This document shows positions 1 to 13,200 of a stretch of 64,000 bases of DNA, one piece after another. The translations under genes were made by a program, and so were the position numbers. The notes under the pieces were generated by a model that saw only the letters and a list, made by a program, of their open reading frames with translations, did not search any database and was not told where the DNA came from. The DNA lies in assembly GCA_963576725.1 (NCBI GenBank), contig OY755241.1, positions 1,426,001-1,490,000 of the forward strand. Direction: 5' to 3'. The DNA is from Azorinus chamasolen. Lineage: Eukaryota > Mollusca > Bivalvia > Cardiida > Solecurtidae. The first letter of the stretch is position 1. Each line of letters opens with the position of its first letter.

Positions 1-180
1 GTGCCCTCGGATCTGTATTTACAGCACATTCAACCATGACCTGCCCATTTAATAAATAATTCAATCTGCATTCGCTATGTACAGTAATCCCACCCCTTTA
101 CTGAATTATTCTGATCGAACCCTATAACTTACACGTCTTCTACAAGGGATAATATATGAACATTTTCCTACAAGTACTCC

Positions 181-285
181 TGTTGGAGCGTTCTGTTTTA
201 CTTTCACCTTGCTTTAAGCAGCCACCTGCCTTTAACACAAAACAACTTGATGTAATTTAGTGGCCATTATAGAGAGGGTTTACTG
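181..285. mobile_element. Right half of a pogo-like palindromic MITE
   Basis: Identical in kind to the right half of the complete copy at 10202-10405 (GAGCGTTCTGTTTTACTTTC ... AGCAGCCACCTGCCTTTAAC ... TTTACTG|TA). The left half is missing. Confidence 0.7.
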
Positions 286-1174
286 TATGTTCATTTTGTA
301 TAATGGCATATAAACGCTGGAAAGTTTGGCCGTGGCCATATTAATGCATAGCTATATTAATGCATAAGCAAATAGAGCAGACCCTGATCAGACGGCTCGA
401 ATAGGAGTCACCTGATCTGGGTCTACTTTGTTTGCAAATGCGTAGAAAGGCATATTTATTGAGTAAATACATTGCCATTTAAGTGTTAACAAGAATATAT
501 ATCCTGTAAAAACAATCCTAAGATCTCAGGGTACAGAGAAAACAGTACAATGTGAGATCATGTCCCATTGCCTCACGGCACATTTGAAGAAAATCTGAAT
601 AGCTACAACAAGGTCTAGCGAACATTTGACTTCCTTAAACAGACCTTTCATAACGCACAGTAACTGTCCACCGATACAAGCTCGAATGTGTTCAATGTTA
701 CAGACCAGAACATTCCACTTGTTTTCATGAAGGAAGAATGTCGTACTCACGCACTGTACGATTAAATACACAATTTGTGCAGCGCGACTTCCTCATTGAT
801 TTATACAACAAAGACCCGTTTTAGTATAAAAACCTTTCCCTGTCTATTCTGTTTGCTGATAGAATTTGATAGATCTGTATAAAAAAAAAAGGTAAAGTTT
901 CTAAAAAGGCTAAACTTTTCCACCTTCAATATTTAATTATAACTATGTTATCCATTAATATTCAGTAGGTATTGAAATTTGGAATACACATAGAAGAGAG
1001 AAAGGGTTAAAGACAAATATAGTTACATGTATTCATACAATGATCGCTTTAGAATGGTTTAACTGTAATACGGCTAATACATGACCGTGCTTTAGAGTAT
1101 TGTTATAGTGTTTATTTCTGTCTGCACACGCGTGCAAAATCACTCATCCCTCACATTGCGGCAATAGCTTGTGT

Positions 1175-1181
1175 TATATAA
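1175..1181 (+). promoter_or_regulatory. Possible TATA box upstream of exon 1
   Basis: A TATATAA motif lies about 75 bp before the proposed start codon, in a short stretch (about 1110-1255) that does not look like the surrounding MITEs. A transcription start some 30 bp downstream would give a 5' UTR of about 50 bases. AT-rich DNA yields such motifs by chance, so this is weak. Confidence 0.2.
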
Positions 1182-1247
1182 TTGTCCGACCCCATACAGA
1201 GTTGGACGGTGACACAACGAACTATTGATCAAGGAATAGGCTGGTAA

Positions 1248-1256
1248 ATGTTATAA
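1248..1256 (+). promoter_or_regulatory. Minimal upstream ORF overlapping the start codon
   Basis: ATG-TTA-TAA is a two-codon upstream ORF. The last A of its stop is the first A of the proposed main ATG, so the two overlap by one base. If the main start is right, ribosomes would meet this uORF first, and reinitiation or leaky scanning would be needed. It depends wholly on the exon 1 call. Confidence 0.25.
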
Positions 1257-1272
1257 TGGAGTTAGCGACAAG
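1256..1272 (+). CDS. Exon 1: start codon and first residues of the signal peptide
   Basis: ATG followed by four codons (M-E-L-A-T) and two bases, then a perfect AG|GTAAGT donor. The phase (two bases left over) is exactly what exon 2 needs, since that exon opens with a single A completing an Arg codon and then continues the hydrophobic signal core F-G-L-L-V-A-I-L. The joined N-terminus is a textbook signal peptide. The cost is a 15,050 bp first intron, so a chance match elsewhere in that span remains possible. Confidence 0.55.
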
Positions 1273-4200
1273 GTAAGTTAACCGAAGCTATATACATGTA
1301 TAACAGTTCAAAGTGCTTTACTCCATAAAAACGCCTTTCTATGCATTTGCAAACAGAGTAGACCCAGCTCAGACGGCTCGTACAAGGAACCGTCTGAACA
1401 GGGTCTGCCCTGTTTGCTTATGAAATGATATAAATATAATTTTAACGATTCTAACATGTTAAACAATCTCTTGTATAACTGCCATTATAAAAACAGTGAA
1501 TTAATACTTATGACGTCATTATTTCTTGTATAAATATTCATGGTGTAATGGGATTTTCATACATATTCTTATAAGAAATAGCGCCTTATAAACAGTAATT
1601 AACAGATTTAATTTTTGCAACAGCATATGAACAGGAATATCTAAGCCCTGCCCAAAACCGTCGAATCATGTCTTTATTAGTCAACATATTTTTTTCAGAC
1701 AGCTCCTATAATATATGTCTGACTTGGGTCTACTCTGTTTGAAAATGCGTCATTATGCGTATTTATGGAGTAAAGGGTTTATATGCTGATAACCCTTGCA
1801 AACAGTTTGGCTTCAAATTGGACAGATCATATGTAGAAGACCCGTCGTTAGTGAGCTACAGTACTGACACGTTTTGTTTGATATCTACTATGAACGTTAC
1901 AAAATATTAACCCTTCGCTTGCTGAATTTTAAAATACATTTCTCCTTCTTTACCCATGCCCTGTTGTATAATTACATATATCTTCACCGTGTACAAGTAT
2001 TTCGCTGTGCAATCACTGCTGTGGAGTGCACGGGTTGCACAATCAACTTGTAAATAGTGCAGACCCAGATGAGACAGCTCCTGCAGGAGCTGTCTCATCT
2101 GGGTCTTCACTATTTACAGGTAGGTATATTGACGCGATTAGCAAGCGAAGGGTTAAGCATATTTGAACCAACAGAACTGACGTGTCTACTCGTTTCAGTT
2201 GTATTAGGTTGGATTCAGACCAGACCTTAACTAAACCCATTACCCAATTAGGGAATCTTTTATATGCGCTTGCAAACAGAGTAGACCCAGCTCAAACAGC
2301 TCCTGTGGGTTATATAATAGTAGGATAAAGATATTTGATTTTACACCTTATTTCATGATAAAAATATCACTCATAATTCCATTTTTAAAATCAAGCTAAT
2401 TAATATTCATACAGTCATTATTTCTTACATGAATATTCATCAGATTAATGATTAAACCATTTATTCCCATATTATTTAAACCCACCCAGATCTTATTGTG
2501 TAATCAACCCATTGTTCATACTAACCCTTTCACTGCCAATGTCGCATAAAGTCACCTCGACAAATAGTGCAGTCCCAGACCAGACGCCGCTTTGAAAAGG
2601 CGTCTGATCAGGGATTTCACTTTTTATCTCAATCTCTATTTCTATATCTATGTTTCATTCCTTTGAAATTTGCATTTATTTATCTCATTTACTTATTTTA
2701 CCACATTATTTAACAAAAGTGGTTTGAAGACGACAATAAGAGTTTTGGCGCCGAAAGGGTTAAGGGGGCAGCAAACAGCGTATTTACTGGTGTCAGCAAT
2801 TGCCATCGATGGGTTTACACTGTATATCCATGTCCCTTTAAGGGGACTCTATGCACACATAGGTGAAGGTTTTAAACCCTTTGGCAATTTGTATAATGAC
2901 TCCACATGGTAAGGGATCAACTGTGTTACTGGTACAAAATATAAATCTGCCGCTGATATGTTTTAACATTTACGTCTAAGCAAACTCCAAACCCTTCTAC
3001 ATTCCTTAACCCATTCCCTGTTCTGCATTTAGGCCAAATTTCAAAACCTACTGAATATTCATTAGCAAAATAGTTATAAAGAAATATGGAAGGTGGAGCA
3101 TTATAGACATATTAGAAAGTAAAGAAACATATCTATCAAATTTTATTAGCAAACACAGCAGATCCTCTAGGAGCCGTCTGATCTGGGTCTACTCTGTTTG
3201 CAAATGCGTGAAAACACGTTTATATGAGGGAAAGGGTAAACCCATTCCCTCAGATTGACGCCTTTTGACGATTTTGAAAAAGGTCATCTTTTGAAACCAT
3301 TGTGAAAATCCCTTTCTCTAGTAATGCTCATTTTCGGTAGACTTATTCAAAGAGATTGTGTCTAAAAATAGCCTATGAGGGAATGGGTTAAGGAGCCCTT
3401 CGGTCTGGGTCTGTACTGTTTTTATTTGTCCTTCTAGGGGCACTGTGCATGAGTGGTGGTAAATGTGCCCAAGCCCCACACACTATCCAAAACTTTCTGT
3501 GAAGGTAGAGCATTTAGTTAAACATATTAAATGTATTTCTAGTTGGATTTTTCAATTGAAGTTTAACCCTTTACTTCGTGCATAGTTATGTAAGGAATAA
3601 CATGGATAGTGATTAGATTCATTTTCATAATGAACGCAGTTTTTTACATATAGGAGTCGTTTGATCTGGACCTACTCTGTTTTCAAAGGCATAGGGAGGC
3701 GTATATATGGAGTACAGAATTTATTGCATAGCTTATAGACAAATACAGAGAAACCCCTCTAAGCCGGAATTCTGGTGGAGAAGAATTAGGATACTTTTAG
3801 GCAGGTGGCTGCTTAATGTAGGGTTACAGTCATACAGAAAGCTCCACAACGTTCACCCTGCATTACGCTACCACCTGCCCCCAAGACATATATTTATACT
3901 AAATTTAACGTCCGGTTGAGAGGGGTGTTTATGTAAACAGCACAGTGACACATTCAATTCTTCACAAACAAATATTCATAAACATTCATTCGGCCAAACA
4001 CAAGGGACTGTCATTTATAAAACCTCTGTATGCAAGCACTGTTTTTAGCTCACCAGAGCACAAAGTGCTCAGGTGAGCTTTTGTGATCGCCTGATGTTCG
4101 TCGTCCGTCGGCGTGCGTCGATCGCAGCTTTCATCTTTGGAACAAAGCATCATCTATAGGTCCTCTACAAAAGTTATATGCATTAATATGCCCCTGGTTT

Positions 4201-7200
4201 CAATAGAAACATATAATGAACATTTTGAAAATCTTCTCTGAAACTGGAGGATTCTCAGCTTTCATATTTGGCACATAACATCATGTTCAGGTCCTCAACA
4301 AGCGTTATATAAATAGTGCCCCATGGGTCAAAATTTTCTCCTCTGAAACTAGAAGGTTCTCAGGTTTCATATTTGAAACATAGCATCATGTTCAGGTCCT
4401 CTAAAGAAATATGTAAAGTATGTCCCTGGGGTCAAACTTGGCCCCGCCCCAGGGGTGGCCTGTTTGCAATAGAAACATTAGGTTTCATATTTGGCACATA
4501 GCATCATGTTCAAGTCTTCTACAAAAGTCATATAAATTATGCCCCTGGGGTCAAAATTGGCCCCGCCCGAGGGATGGCCAGTTTGCAATAGAAACATATC
4601 GTGAAAACTTTGAAAAAGTTCTCCTCTGAAACTGGAAGGCTCTCAGTTTTCATATTTTGCACATATCATCATGTTGAGGTGCTCTACAAAAGTTATATAA
4701 ATTATGCCCTTGAGGTTAAAATTGACCCCGTCCCAGGGGTGGCCAGTTTGCAATAGAAACATATAGTGAAAACTTTGAAAATCTTCTACTCTGAAACTAG
4801 AAGGTTCTTTAGCTTTCATATTTGGCAAATAGCATCATGTTCAGGTCCTCTACAAAAGGTATATAAATTATGCCCCTGGGGTCAAAATTGGCCCCGCCCA
4901 AGGGCCGGCTAGTTTTCTATAGAAACATATAGAGAAAACTTTGAAAATCTTCTCCTCTGATTGTCTGGTGAGCGATATCAGTGCCATTCTGGCCCTCTTG
5001 TTTTATTACATTTGCAGTTTGGATTCATATGGGACACGAAGTAACTGATTGGCATTTTGATTGTATCTTAAAATGAAAAACTTTAAGAAAACAAAAAAGT
5101 TTGAGAATTGTAGCAGACGACATTTGTCAGACGACAATTACTCTTTAGATCGTGTAAAACGATACGTAATTCAAAAACAAGTCTCCACTGGTAATCCGAG
5201 TACCTACCCTGATTATCCCAATACTTCCCTCTCCACGAGTCTCTACAAAACTGAACAAGTCAACTGGACACCATTGGTAACTTTTGAATTAGACTGATAT
5301 AATAGCAAATAGCGTAGACCCTGATCAAAATGATCCTGTGTGAATAGTTTGATCTGGGTCTGCACTATTTTGTCTAAATTTGTCTGTCTGCATACTTATG
5401 GTAGTTAAGGTACTACGGTCACTTTATAGACATAATCTAGGCACGTAACAAACTAACAACAAAGACGAATGTGACGAGTTGAACATTGTTAACAGCAAAT
5501 ATTGCCGCCTGCTTTACTTCTAAAAATACATTTTCTCCAGTTTCCTTCAAAACCGTTGCTAGAGTGTTACATAGTTTAGATCATGATGACAGGACTTACT
5601 CTGCATTTCATCTATGATCTAGATCCAACCAGTTTGCAAATGGTATCACCAGCTCGATAGTAACCTGCTGATAGTTATATAACGGCCATTATCACGTAAA
5701 TTCTGAAGGAGGTAACAATTGAATGCATTTGAATGTCTCACCCGAATCCGGTAATTTTATGACTGAGGAATGAAATCGAATAAGAAAATACTTGTACTTT
5801 GAGCACTGTCAGCGTTGATTGGTTTAGTATAAACGAAGCATTATAATTTAACCCTTCGCTTGCTATTCACGTCAATATACCTACCTGTAAATAGTGAAGA
5901 CCCAGATGAGACAGCCCCTGCAGGAGCTGTCTCATCAGGGTCTGCACTATTTACAAATTGATTGTGCAACCAGTGCACTCCACAGCAGTGATTTCACAGC
6001 GCAATACTTGTACACAGTGAAGATATAAAATTATGTAATTATACAACAGGGCATGGGTAAAGAAGGGGAAGTGTATTTTAAACTTCAGCAAGAGAAGGGT
6101 TAAGCATACAAGAATAGTTCTAAAATAACAGCCGTATTTACCCCTTTACCTAATGATTATTCATGAAAAGATAACAAATTTATGAATTTCAGTCAGATGT
6201 TGTTTTGTAATTACTTAATGAACAACGGAATTATTGACCATGGTATGCATTTACACTGAGATTTGTATTATCCCATGAGCAAAGAGAGCTGATCCCGACC
6301 AGACGGCTCCATCAGGAGCCATCTTGTCTTGGTCTACTCTGTTTGCAATGGTGTGAAAAGGCGTCACAAAGAGATAAATGGTACAGATTTGATATAGAGG
6401 TTAAAAATAGAAATTGTGCTTAATGCAGGGCAATGTAATGCGCTACGTTTGCCTGCATTAAGCTACCATATGTCTGAAAGACCTAAAAATAGATTTATAA
6501 TAACCGCTTAACCCTTTCCTTCATATAAATGTGTTTTAACGCATTTGCAAACCGAGTAGACCCAGATCAGACAGCTCCTATAGGATCAGGGTCTGCTGTG
6601 TGCTAATGGGCTTTGAAAAATCTGTTTCTTTACTTTCTGAAATAGCTAAAATGTTCCGCCTTCCATGTTTCATTATGACTTATTTACCCATGAATATTCA
6701 GTAGGTATTGAAATTTGAATTAAACATAGAACAGGGACAGGGTTAAGATATGTGTCGCTGACAATGGCGAACCCGTTATTACCTTTTCTAAACAGTTTAC
6801 ATTGTATATCCAGATTAGACGCCGATTCATTAAGATGTCTTTAAACGCATGTGATTGGATAATACAGGACGATAATGCAAGACGAAAGTAATGCAGAAAT
6901 CTGCTGCTGAAGCGTTCTGCATAACTTTAGTCCCGCATTAACCCTTTCGCTGCCAAACTATGTCGTCTGCTAACTTTGTCGTCTGCTACAACTTTTCATT
7001 CTTTTGATTTTCTTCATTTTTGTTTCAAAAAAATAGTAACAGTAATTAACAAACAGTTTGGATCCTGATGAGACGCCGAGTTACTCGGCGTCTCATCTGG
7101 ATCCAAACTGTTTGCATAGGTAATCACAGATCCGGCATTGGCAGCGAAGGGTTAAGTTACTGTCTGTCTTTTAGGCATAGACTAAAACATGAGTCTGGTG

Positions 7201-10200
7201 GTCGCATTAGAGGGGATTGTACTGTACAGTAGAACCTCCTTACTGCAACCGCTAAATAACTAACTAAACATTGCTTAATGCAGAAGGAAAGTAATACATG
7301 AAGCTCCTATAGTAATGAGTATTAATCTGTATGAAGTTACCACATGCCTTTCAAATCCAGTTTCATTTTTTTTTGTGGCCGCATTAGAGAGGTTTCACTG
7401 GGGTACACTCAAAAGCCCCTCACTACAAAAGCTTCTCATAAAAAGCCCGTCACTACAAAATACCCTCGATCAAAAGCCCCTCATTAAAATGGTCAAAGCT
7501 TACAAAAGCCCCTCACTATTTTTCACATTACTTTTCACTGTATCTAGAAGCAGACTGATTGCAGTAAGCCCCTCTAAACCGGTCCGTTCAGTAAGCATCA
7601 ATATCGGTCTAGTGGCAACTAAATGCAGGATGAAAATCATGCAGAAAACTCCTTTAGGGGCTACCTGCCTGATTGTCATCCTGCACCCATCTGCCTAAAA
7701 AGAGAGTTATTCTATCCTAAATTTTCCGTTTTAGAGAGGTTTCACTGTAATTGCGCTCTATATACTATTCGCATTGTCTGTAACTTGATACGCTGCACTC
7801 TATGTAAATGTAGGGCCAAGTATAAAACTTCATTGACTCTTTCAACATTTGCAAACGTGTTTAATTTCAAAAGAAAAACTGGGTGCATAACGCCAGTACA
7901 AAACTGTCGTCTGCTTCAATATCAGAATTTTGTTTCCGTTCAGTTTTACAAAAACAATACAGAAACGATCTGTTTACTATGAGTTTCATCTGGGTTTAAA
8001 CTGTTTGCATCTCTCTGCACTCATTTGTCACAACTGTTTGCATCCCTCTGCACTCATTTGTCACAACTGTTTGCACCCCTCTGCACTCATTTGCCACAAC
8101 TGTTTGCATCCCTCTGCACTCATTTGTCACAACTGTTTGCACCCCTCTGCACTCATTTGCCACAACTGTTTGCACCCCTCTGTACTCATTTGCCACAACT
8201 GTTTGCATCCCTCTGCACTCATTTGCCACAACTGTTTGCACCCTCTGTACTCATTTGCCACAACTGTGTGCATTCCTCTGCACTCATTTGCCACAACTGT
8301 TTGCACCCTCTGCACTCATTTGCCACAACTGTTTGCATTCCTCTGCACTCATTTGCCACAACTGTTTGCACCCTCTGCACCCATCAGCCACCATTGTTTG
8401 CATTCCTCTGCACCCATCAGCCACAACTGTTTGCACCCTCTGCATCCATCAGCCACCATTGTTTGCACCCTCTGTACTCATCAGCCACCACTGTTTGCAC
8501 CCCTCTGTACTCATCAACCACCACTGTTTGCGCCCATGTACTCATCAGCCATCACTGTTTGCACCCCTCTGTACTCATCAGCCACCACTGTTTGCACCCT
8601 CTGTACTCATCAGCTACCACTGTTTGCACCCCTCAATCAGTCACCACTGTTTGCACCCTCTGTACTCATCATCCACCACTGTTTGCACCCCTCTGTACTC
8701 ACCAGCCACCACTGTTTGCACCCCTCTGTACTCATCAGCCACCACTGTTTGCACCCACTCATGTTTATTTTATATAATAATAAAGCTCAACACAGGTAGA
8801 CTGTTCTGTACATGAACTCTATGCATTTATGAGCTTAACTTCATTTCGTGAAGTTTAAACTGTGAAACAATGAAACGGTTAAATTGCAACCAACGCTCCC
8901 AGCCCTCTGATCAGGGTCTGCATTGTGTGTCATTCAAACTTCTTTCACAAAGCATACCCTTTCTTACTGAACGGACTCTATCAATTAACAATAATATAAT
9001 GTAGAAGCCGTCTGATCGGGGGTTGCTCTGTTTACTTATGACATTGTATAGATTTGATTCAACGATTTTGCAAAAGCAAAAAGTCCCCTTGAAGATTTTA
9101 CAGTATAACAAGTAAGCTAATAAATATTCATGATATAACTTGATCGTACATGAACATTCAACAGGGAACGGGTCAGTGCCATATTTTGCACCGGGTACCT
9201 GTGGTTTGCAAAGTACTTCAATATCATGATCAGTATATGGATCATTAACTTTCTGCACATTTGTCAGTATGATATCCTATACACTCTTTAAATTGAATGC
9301 AGTGAACCAGTTTATCCTATGATACCACTTGCTCAGCTCATTCAACCCTGGTAACGACTTTGTGTGAATGTACAATAGAGTCTGTCTTAAGCGGTCATTC
9401 ATTTATTGAGCACAGGAGTCTTAAAATCAGGTGGTTGTTTAATGCAGAGCAAAATTAATGCAGACAGTTCCTATGGGGGCTTTCTGCATTACTTTGTCCA
9501 GCATTATCCCATTCTCTCGTACTGACGCCTTTATGCGCCTCTGTAAAACCCATGTTTTGAAACCACTGTGACGATTAGGAGCAATGCTATATATATCACA
9601 ATGGTTAAAAAACTACACAATTCTAAAATTCTCGTGTCCTATAGTTAATGCTCCTTTGTGGTAGATTAATTAAACAAGAGCTGTCCGCAGACAGCGCGCT
9701 CCACTTTCTTTAGTGCTGGATAGTGTAGTGGAAGGGGAGATAACTATAGCAAAATTAATTTTAGGGTTACCTGCCCTTGTGAAATGGGTTCCCCTTGTGA
9801 TAGTTAATATGTATACCAAAGATGAACCAAATATCTTTGACAGTTTCTGAGACATGGACCTGAACATAAAACTTAACCAACAATGAAAATTCTAAGTCGA
9901 AAAAGGGGCATAACTATGGCAAAATTAATTTTAGAGTTACCTACCCTTGTGAAATGGGTTCCCCTTGTGATAGTAAACATACATACCAAATATGAACCAA
10001 ATATCTTTGATGGTTTCTGAGAAAAGGACCTTAACAAAAGGTTAACCAACGCCCACGCCCACGCCGACGAGAGGGTCATGACAATAGCTCCACTTTTTGA
10101 AAAAGTGGAGCTAAAAAGGTTGGGTATAAAATCATCTAGGAGGGAAAAGCGTAAGCTACCACTTGCATTACAGACCCATAATTAGACCTCTTTTTGATGT

Positions 10201-13200
10201 ACAGTAAAACCTCTCTATAACGGCCACTAAATTGTGTTAATTAGTTGGTATTAAGGGCAGGTGGTTGCTTAAAGCAAGGTGAAAGTAAAACAGAACGCTC
10301 CTATAGGAGCGTTCTGTTTTACTTTCACATTGCTTTAAGCAGCCACCTGCCTTTAACACAAAATAATTTATGTAATTTAGTGGTCGTTATAGAGAGGTTT
10401 TACTGTACATGTAAAACAGTTTGGACCCAGATGAGATGTCGAGTAACACAACGTCTCATCAGGATCTAAACCGTTTCATATTTTGATCGCATAAATAAAT
10501 TGAAGACATGATGTCTTTTAGAAAAAAAGATAAAAGCAATGAAAAATGTAAATGAAATATTCCCAAGGATGCTCTTTAAACACCAAATATGTTTCGTCTG
10601 GAAACAATGTCGTCTGCTTTCAGTATTAGAGTGGACTTTCCTTCAGTTCCTTCTCTGTTACGCTAAGGATTAATTAATAAACCCTTTCCTTCTTATTAAC
10701 GCAATTTCACGCCTTTAAAAATGGAGTATACCCAGAGCAGCCGGCTCTTCAAGAAGTCATATGGGTCCATGCTTATAAAGCTTTTTAGTTCAGTCTGAGT
10801 TTGTTCTCAAGCCTTTGATTGGTCAGATTTGAGTTCTCAAGCTTTTGATTGGTCAGATTTGAGCCAAAGGCTCAAATCTGACCAATCAAAAACTTGAGAA
10901 CGAACTCAGACACAACTAAAAGCATGGTCCCTGATCAGGGTTTGTTCTGGTTGTCTATGGGATATTATAGTTCCAAATCTTCAGTTTCTCTAGTTGCCAA
11001 AGTATCTCTTGTTAATGTTCTACAACTAAGATATATCTTATTAATATTCGTGATGTAAATTATTTCTTGCTGATATATTCAGGAAGGAAAGGGTTACAAG
11101 ACGCGTCCATACTGATATCAAAACATGTCGGATCCGTTGCATACACTAGTTACAAGCAAAATATGCGGAAACCGCATTAACCCTTTCGCTGCCAATGCCG
11201 GATCTGTGATTACCTATGCAAACAGTTTGGACCCAGATGAGACGCCGCGTAACTTGGCGTCTCATCAGGATCCAAACTATTTGTTACTGTTTGTTACTGT
11301 TACTATGTTTTTGAAACAAAAATGAAGAAAATAAAAAAAATGAAATTTTGTAGCAGACGACAAAGTTAGCAGACGACAGAATTTGGCAGCGAAAGGGTTA
11401 AAGCAGGATTTTTGTGTGTTAACAATTTACTTAGTGATTAGGGAAATATGCTTATTTTACGTGAGATGATGCCTGCATTTAGATTAGTTATGTGAAATTC
11501 ACAATGAAAAACCCCAGTTAACTGTATTTTCAAGATAATCACATTGACGGACCTTCACCCAAACCATCAACATACCAAAAATGAATTGCCCTGCATTTAC
11601 AGTTCTTAACGTATAAGTATTGTTAATGTCTGTTAAAGGCAACTAATTTTTGACCTTGACCTAATTTCAAATATCTTTATATCAGCTGAAAGGCCTTTAC
11701 CAAAGCCATATGTATACCAAAGATGGATTGCCTAGCGGCCGTAAAAAGTCGCCCCGTACTTCATTCTCAGTGTTGTTGTATTTTCTGGTCTTTCGGGATC
11801 ATTAGTTTTCATGTTATTAGTTTTGAAAATTGAATACTGCTTAAGCCGTTGCTAGGGGGCGTGAGTAGTGTTGCACTTTTAATTACTACTCATGAATAGA
11901 CTCAATAAAACCGAGTCTGCAATTTTCTCTTTTTGCATTTCTACTTTTGCTTTCGAGGGATCACCCATTTTCAGAATATTTGTAGTTCAGAAGTTAAAAC
12001 AATGTTAAAGTTTGTTAAAAACGGCAACGTTCTGGAAACAGTGACCTTGACCTTGACCCGATTTCATGTTACCTTGTATCAAGACCTTCACCCAAGCTAT
12101 CTGCAGACCAAATATGAATTATCTAGCTTAAGCCATTCAGAAGTTATAAATGAAAAAGTAGTAAAGTCAAGCAGGAAGAGCCACACACAAAACGCCACCA
12201 TCACCAAAACACCGACAGAAAGCAATTTAAATAGCAATTTATACACATAAACACACATAGACATACAAGAGAAAGCCACACAAAAGACGCAACCATCACC
12301 AACACATCGATAGACAGCACGTCACACACACACGCACACACGCACGCACGCACGCAGAAGAACACAGAAAACACCAACAAATACACAAGCACCAGAGACA
12401 AACATGAACAAAACACAAGCACAAAGACACAAGACAAACAAAAGCAAGGGTGACAAAGAGAGAACCGCCTTGGCACGGTCAGTAGCAAACTCACCATTGG
12501 GGGTTTAAACCGGTTTACGGACGTCCTAACCTCACACTTATCTCAATAAAATAAAGGTATCCACGCCGGACTTCCCCACAACATAGAAGACAGTAATCAC
12601 AGCACAAAATGTAAAACATAGCATAACTGTGACAGTCCGTCAAATATGTACTCAATGACTTTGCTGAAGACAGAGCAACTGCAGGGAAGCCGTTAAGGGC
12701 ACGACAGAGAAAAGGTAATACACGAGTCTGGTAAGCTCATCCCATTTCTGGGTTTAAGAGTTTACCATCATAGAGTACTACCCTCGGCCTGTCATCGTGC
12801 AAGCAAAGAGGGAAGCGTAGCGACCGACTGTAAAGGGGTCGGTAACCAAACATGCAGTGTTTTGCAATATAATAGGGTCTTAACCTTTCTTCCTAAAAGT
12901 TTTAATGCGTTTAATAAACAAATGGTGAAAATGGATATGACCCCGATATTTCCTAAGTTTGTAGATAACATCACCATAGAAATCTGGGTGAGAAATACCT
13001 TGTTGCAGTAACGTCCGTAAATTGCAGTTATATTTACTAATGAGGGGTAAATTTCGATAATAAAATTTTAAAAAAGCTTTCCGAATTTTAAGATATCTGT
13101 AGCCTTGCTTAAGAAGTTTATGAGTTATAACTAAATTACGACTATTAAAATCTTCTAGCAAAGAACAGGCTCGGGCAAAGCGAATAAGTTGAGAAATGTA

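Larger units (their letters stand above)
1..1255. other. Upstream region, MITE remnants
   Basis: Besides the half MITE at 181-285 there is a B-type hairpin core at 365-470 and a family B right end at about 895-1010 (TTCAGTAGGTATTGAAATTT). The 1100-1255 stretch is not obviously repetitive and is the best place for a promoter. I see no coding sequence. Confidence 0.5.

Noticed and set aside
7930..8815. Long overlapping forward ORFs (186-289 codons) rich in Cys, His and Leu
   Set aside because: They follow exactly the 33 bp minisatellite and are open in three frames at once. No start context, no splice pattern, no family resemblance.
12097..12497. Minus-strand ORFs of 60-98 codons rich in Cys/Val
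   Set aside because: They arise from the CA-rich 3' untranslated region of the Penelope-like element, as do 47368-47675.
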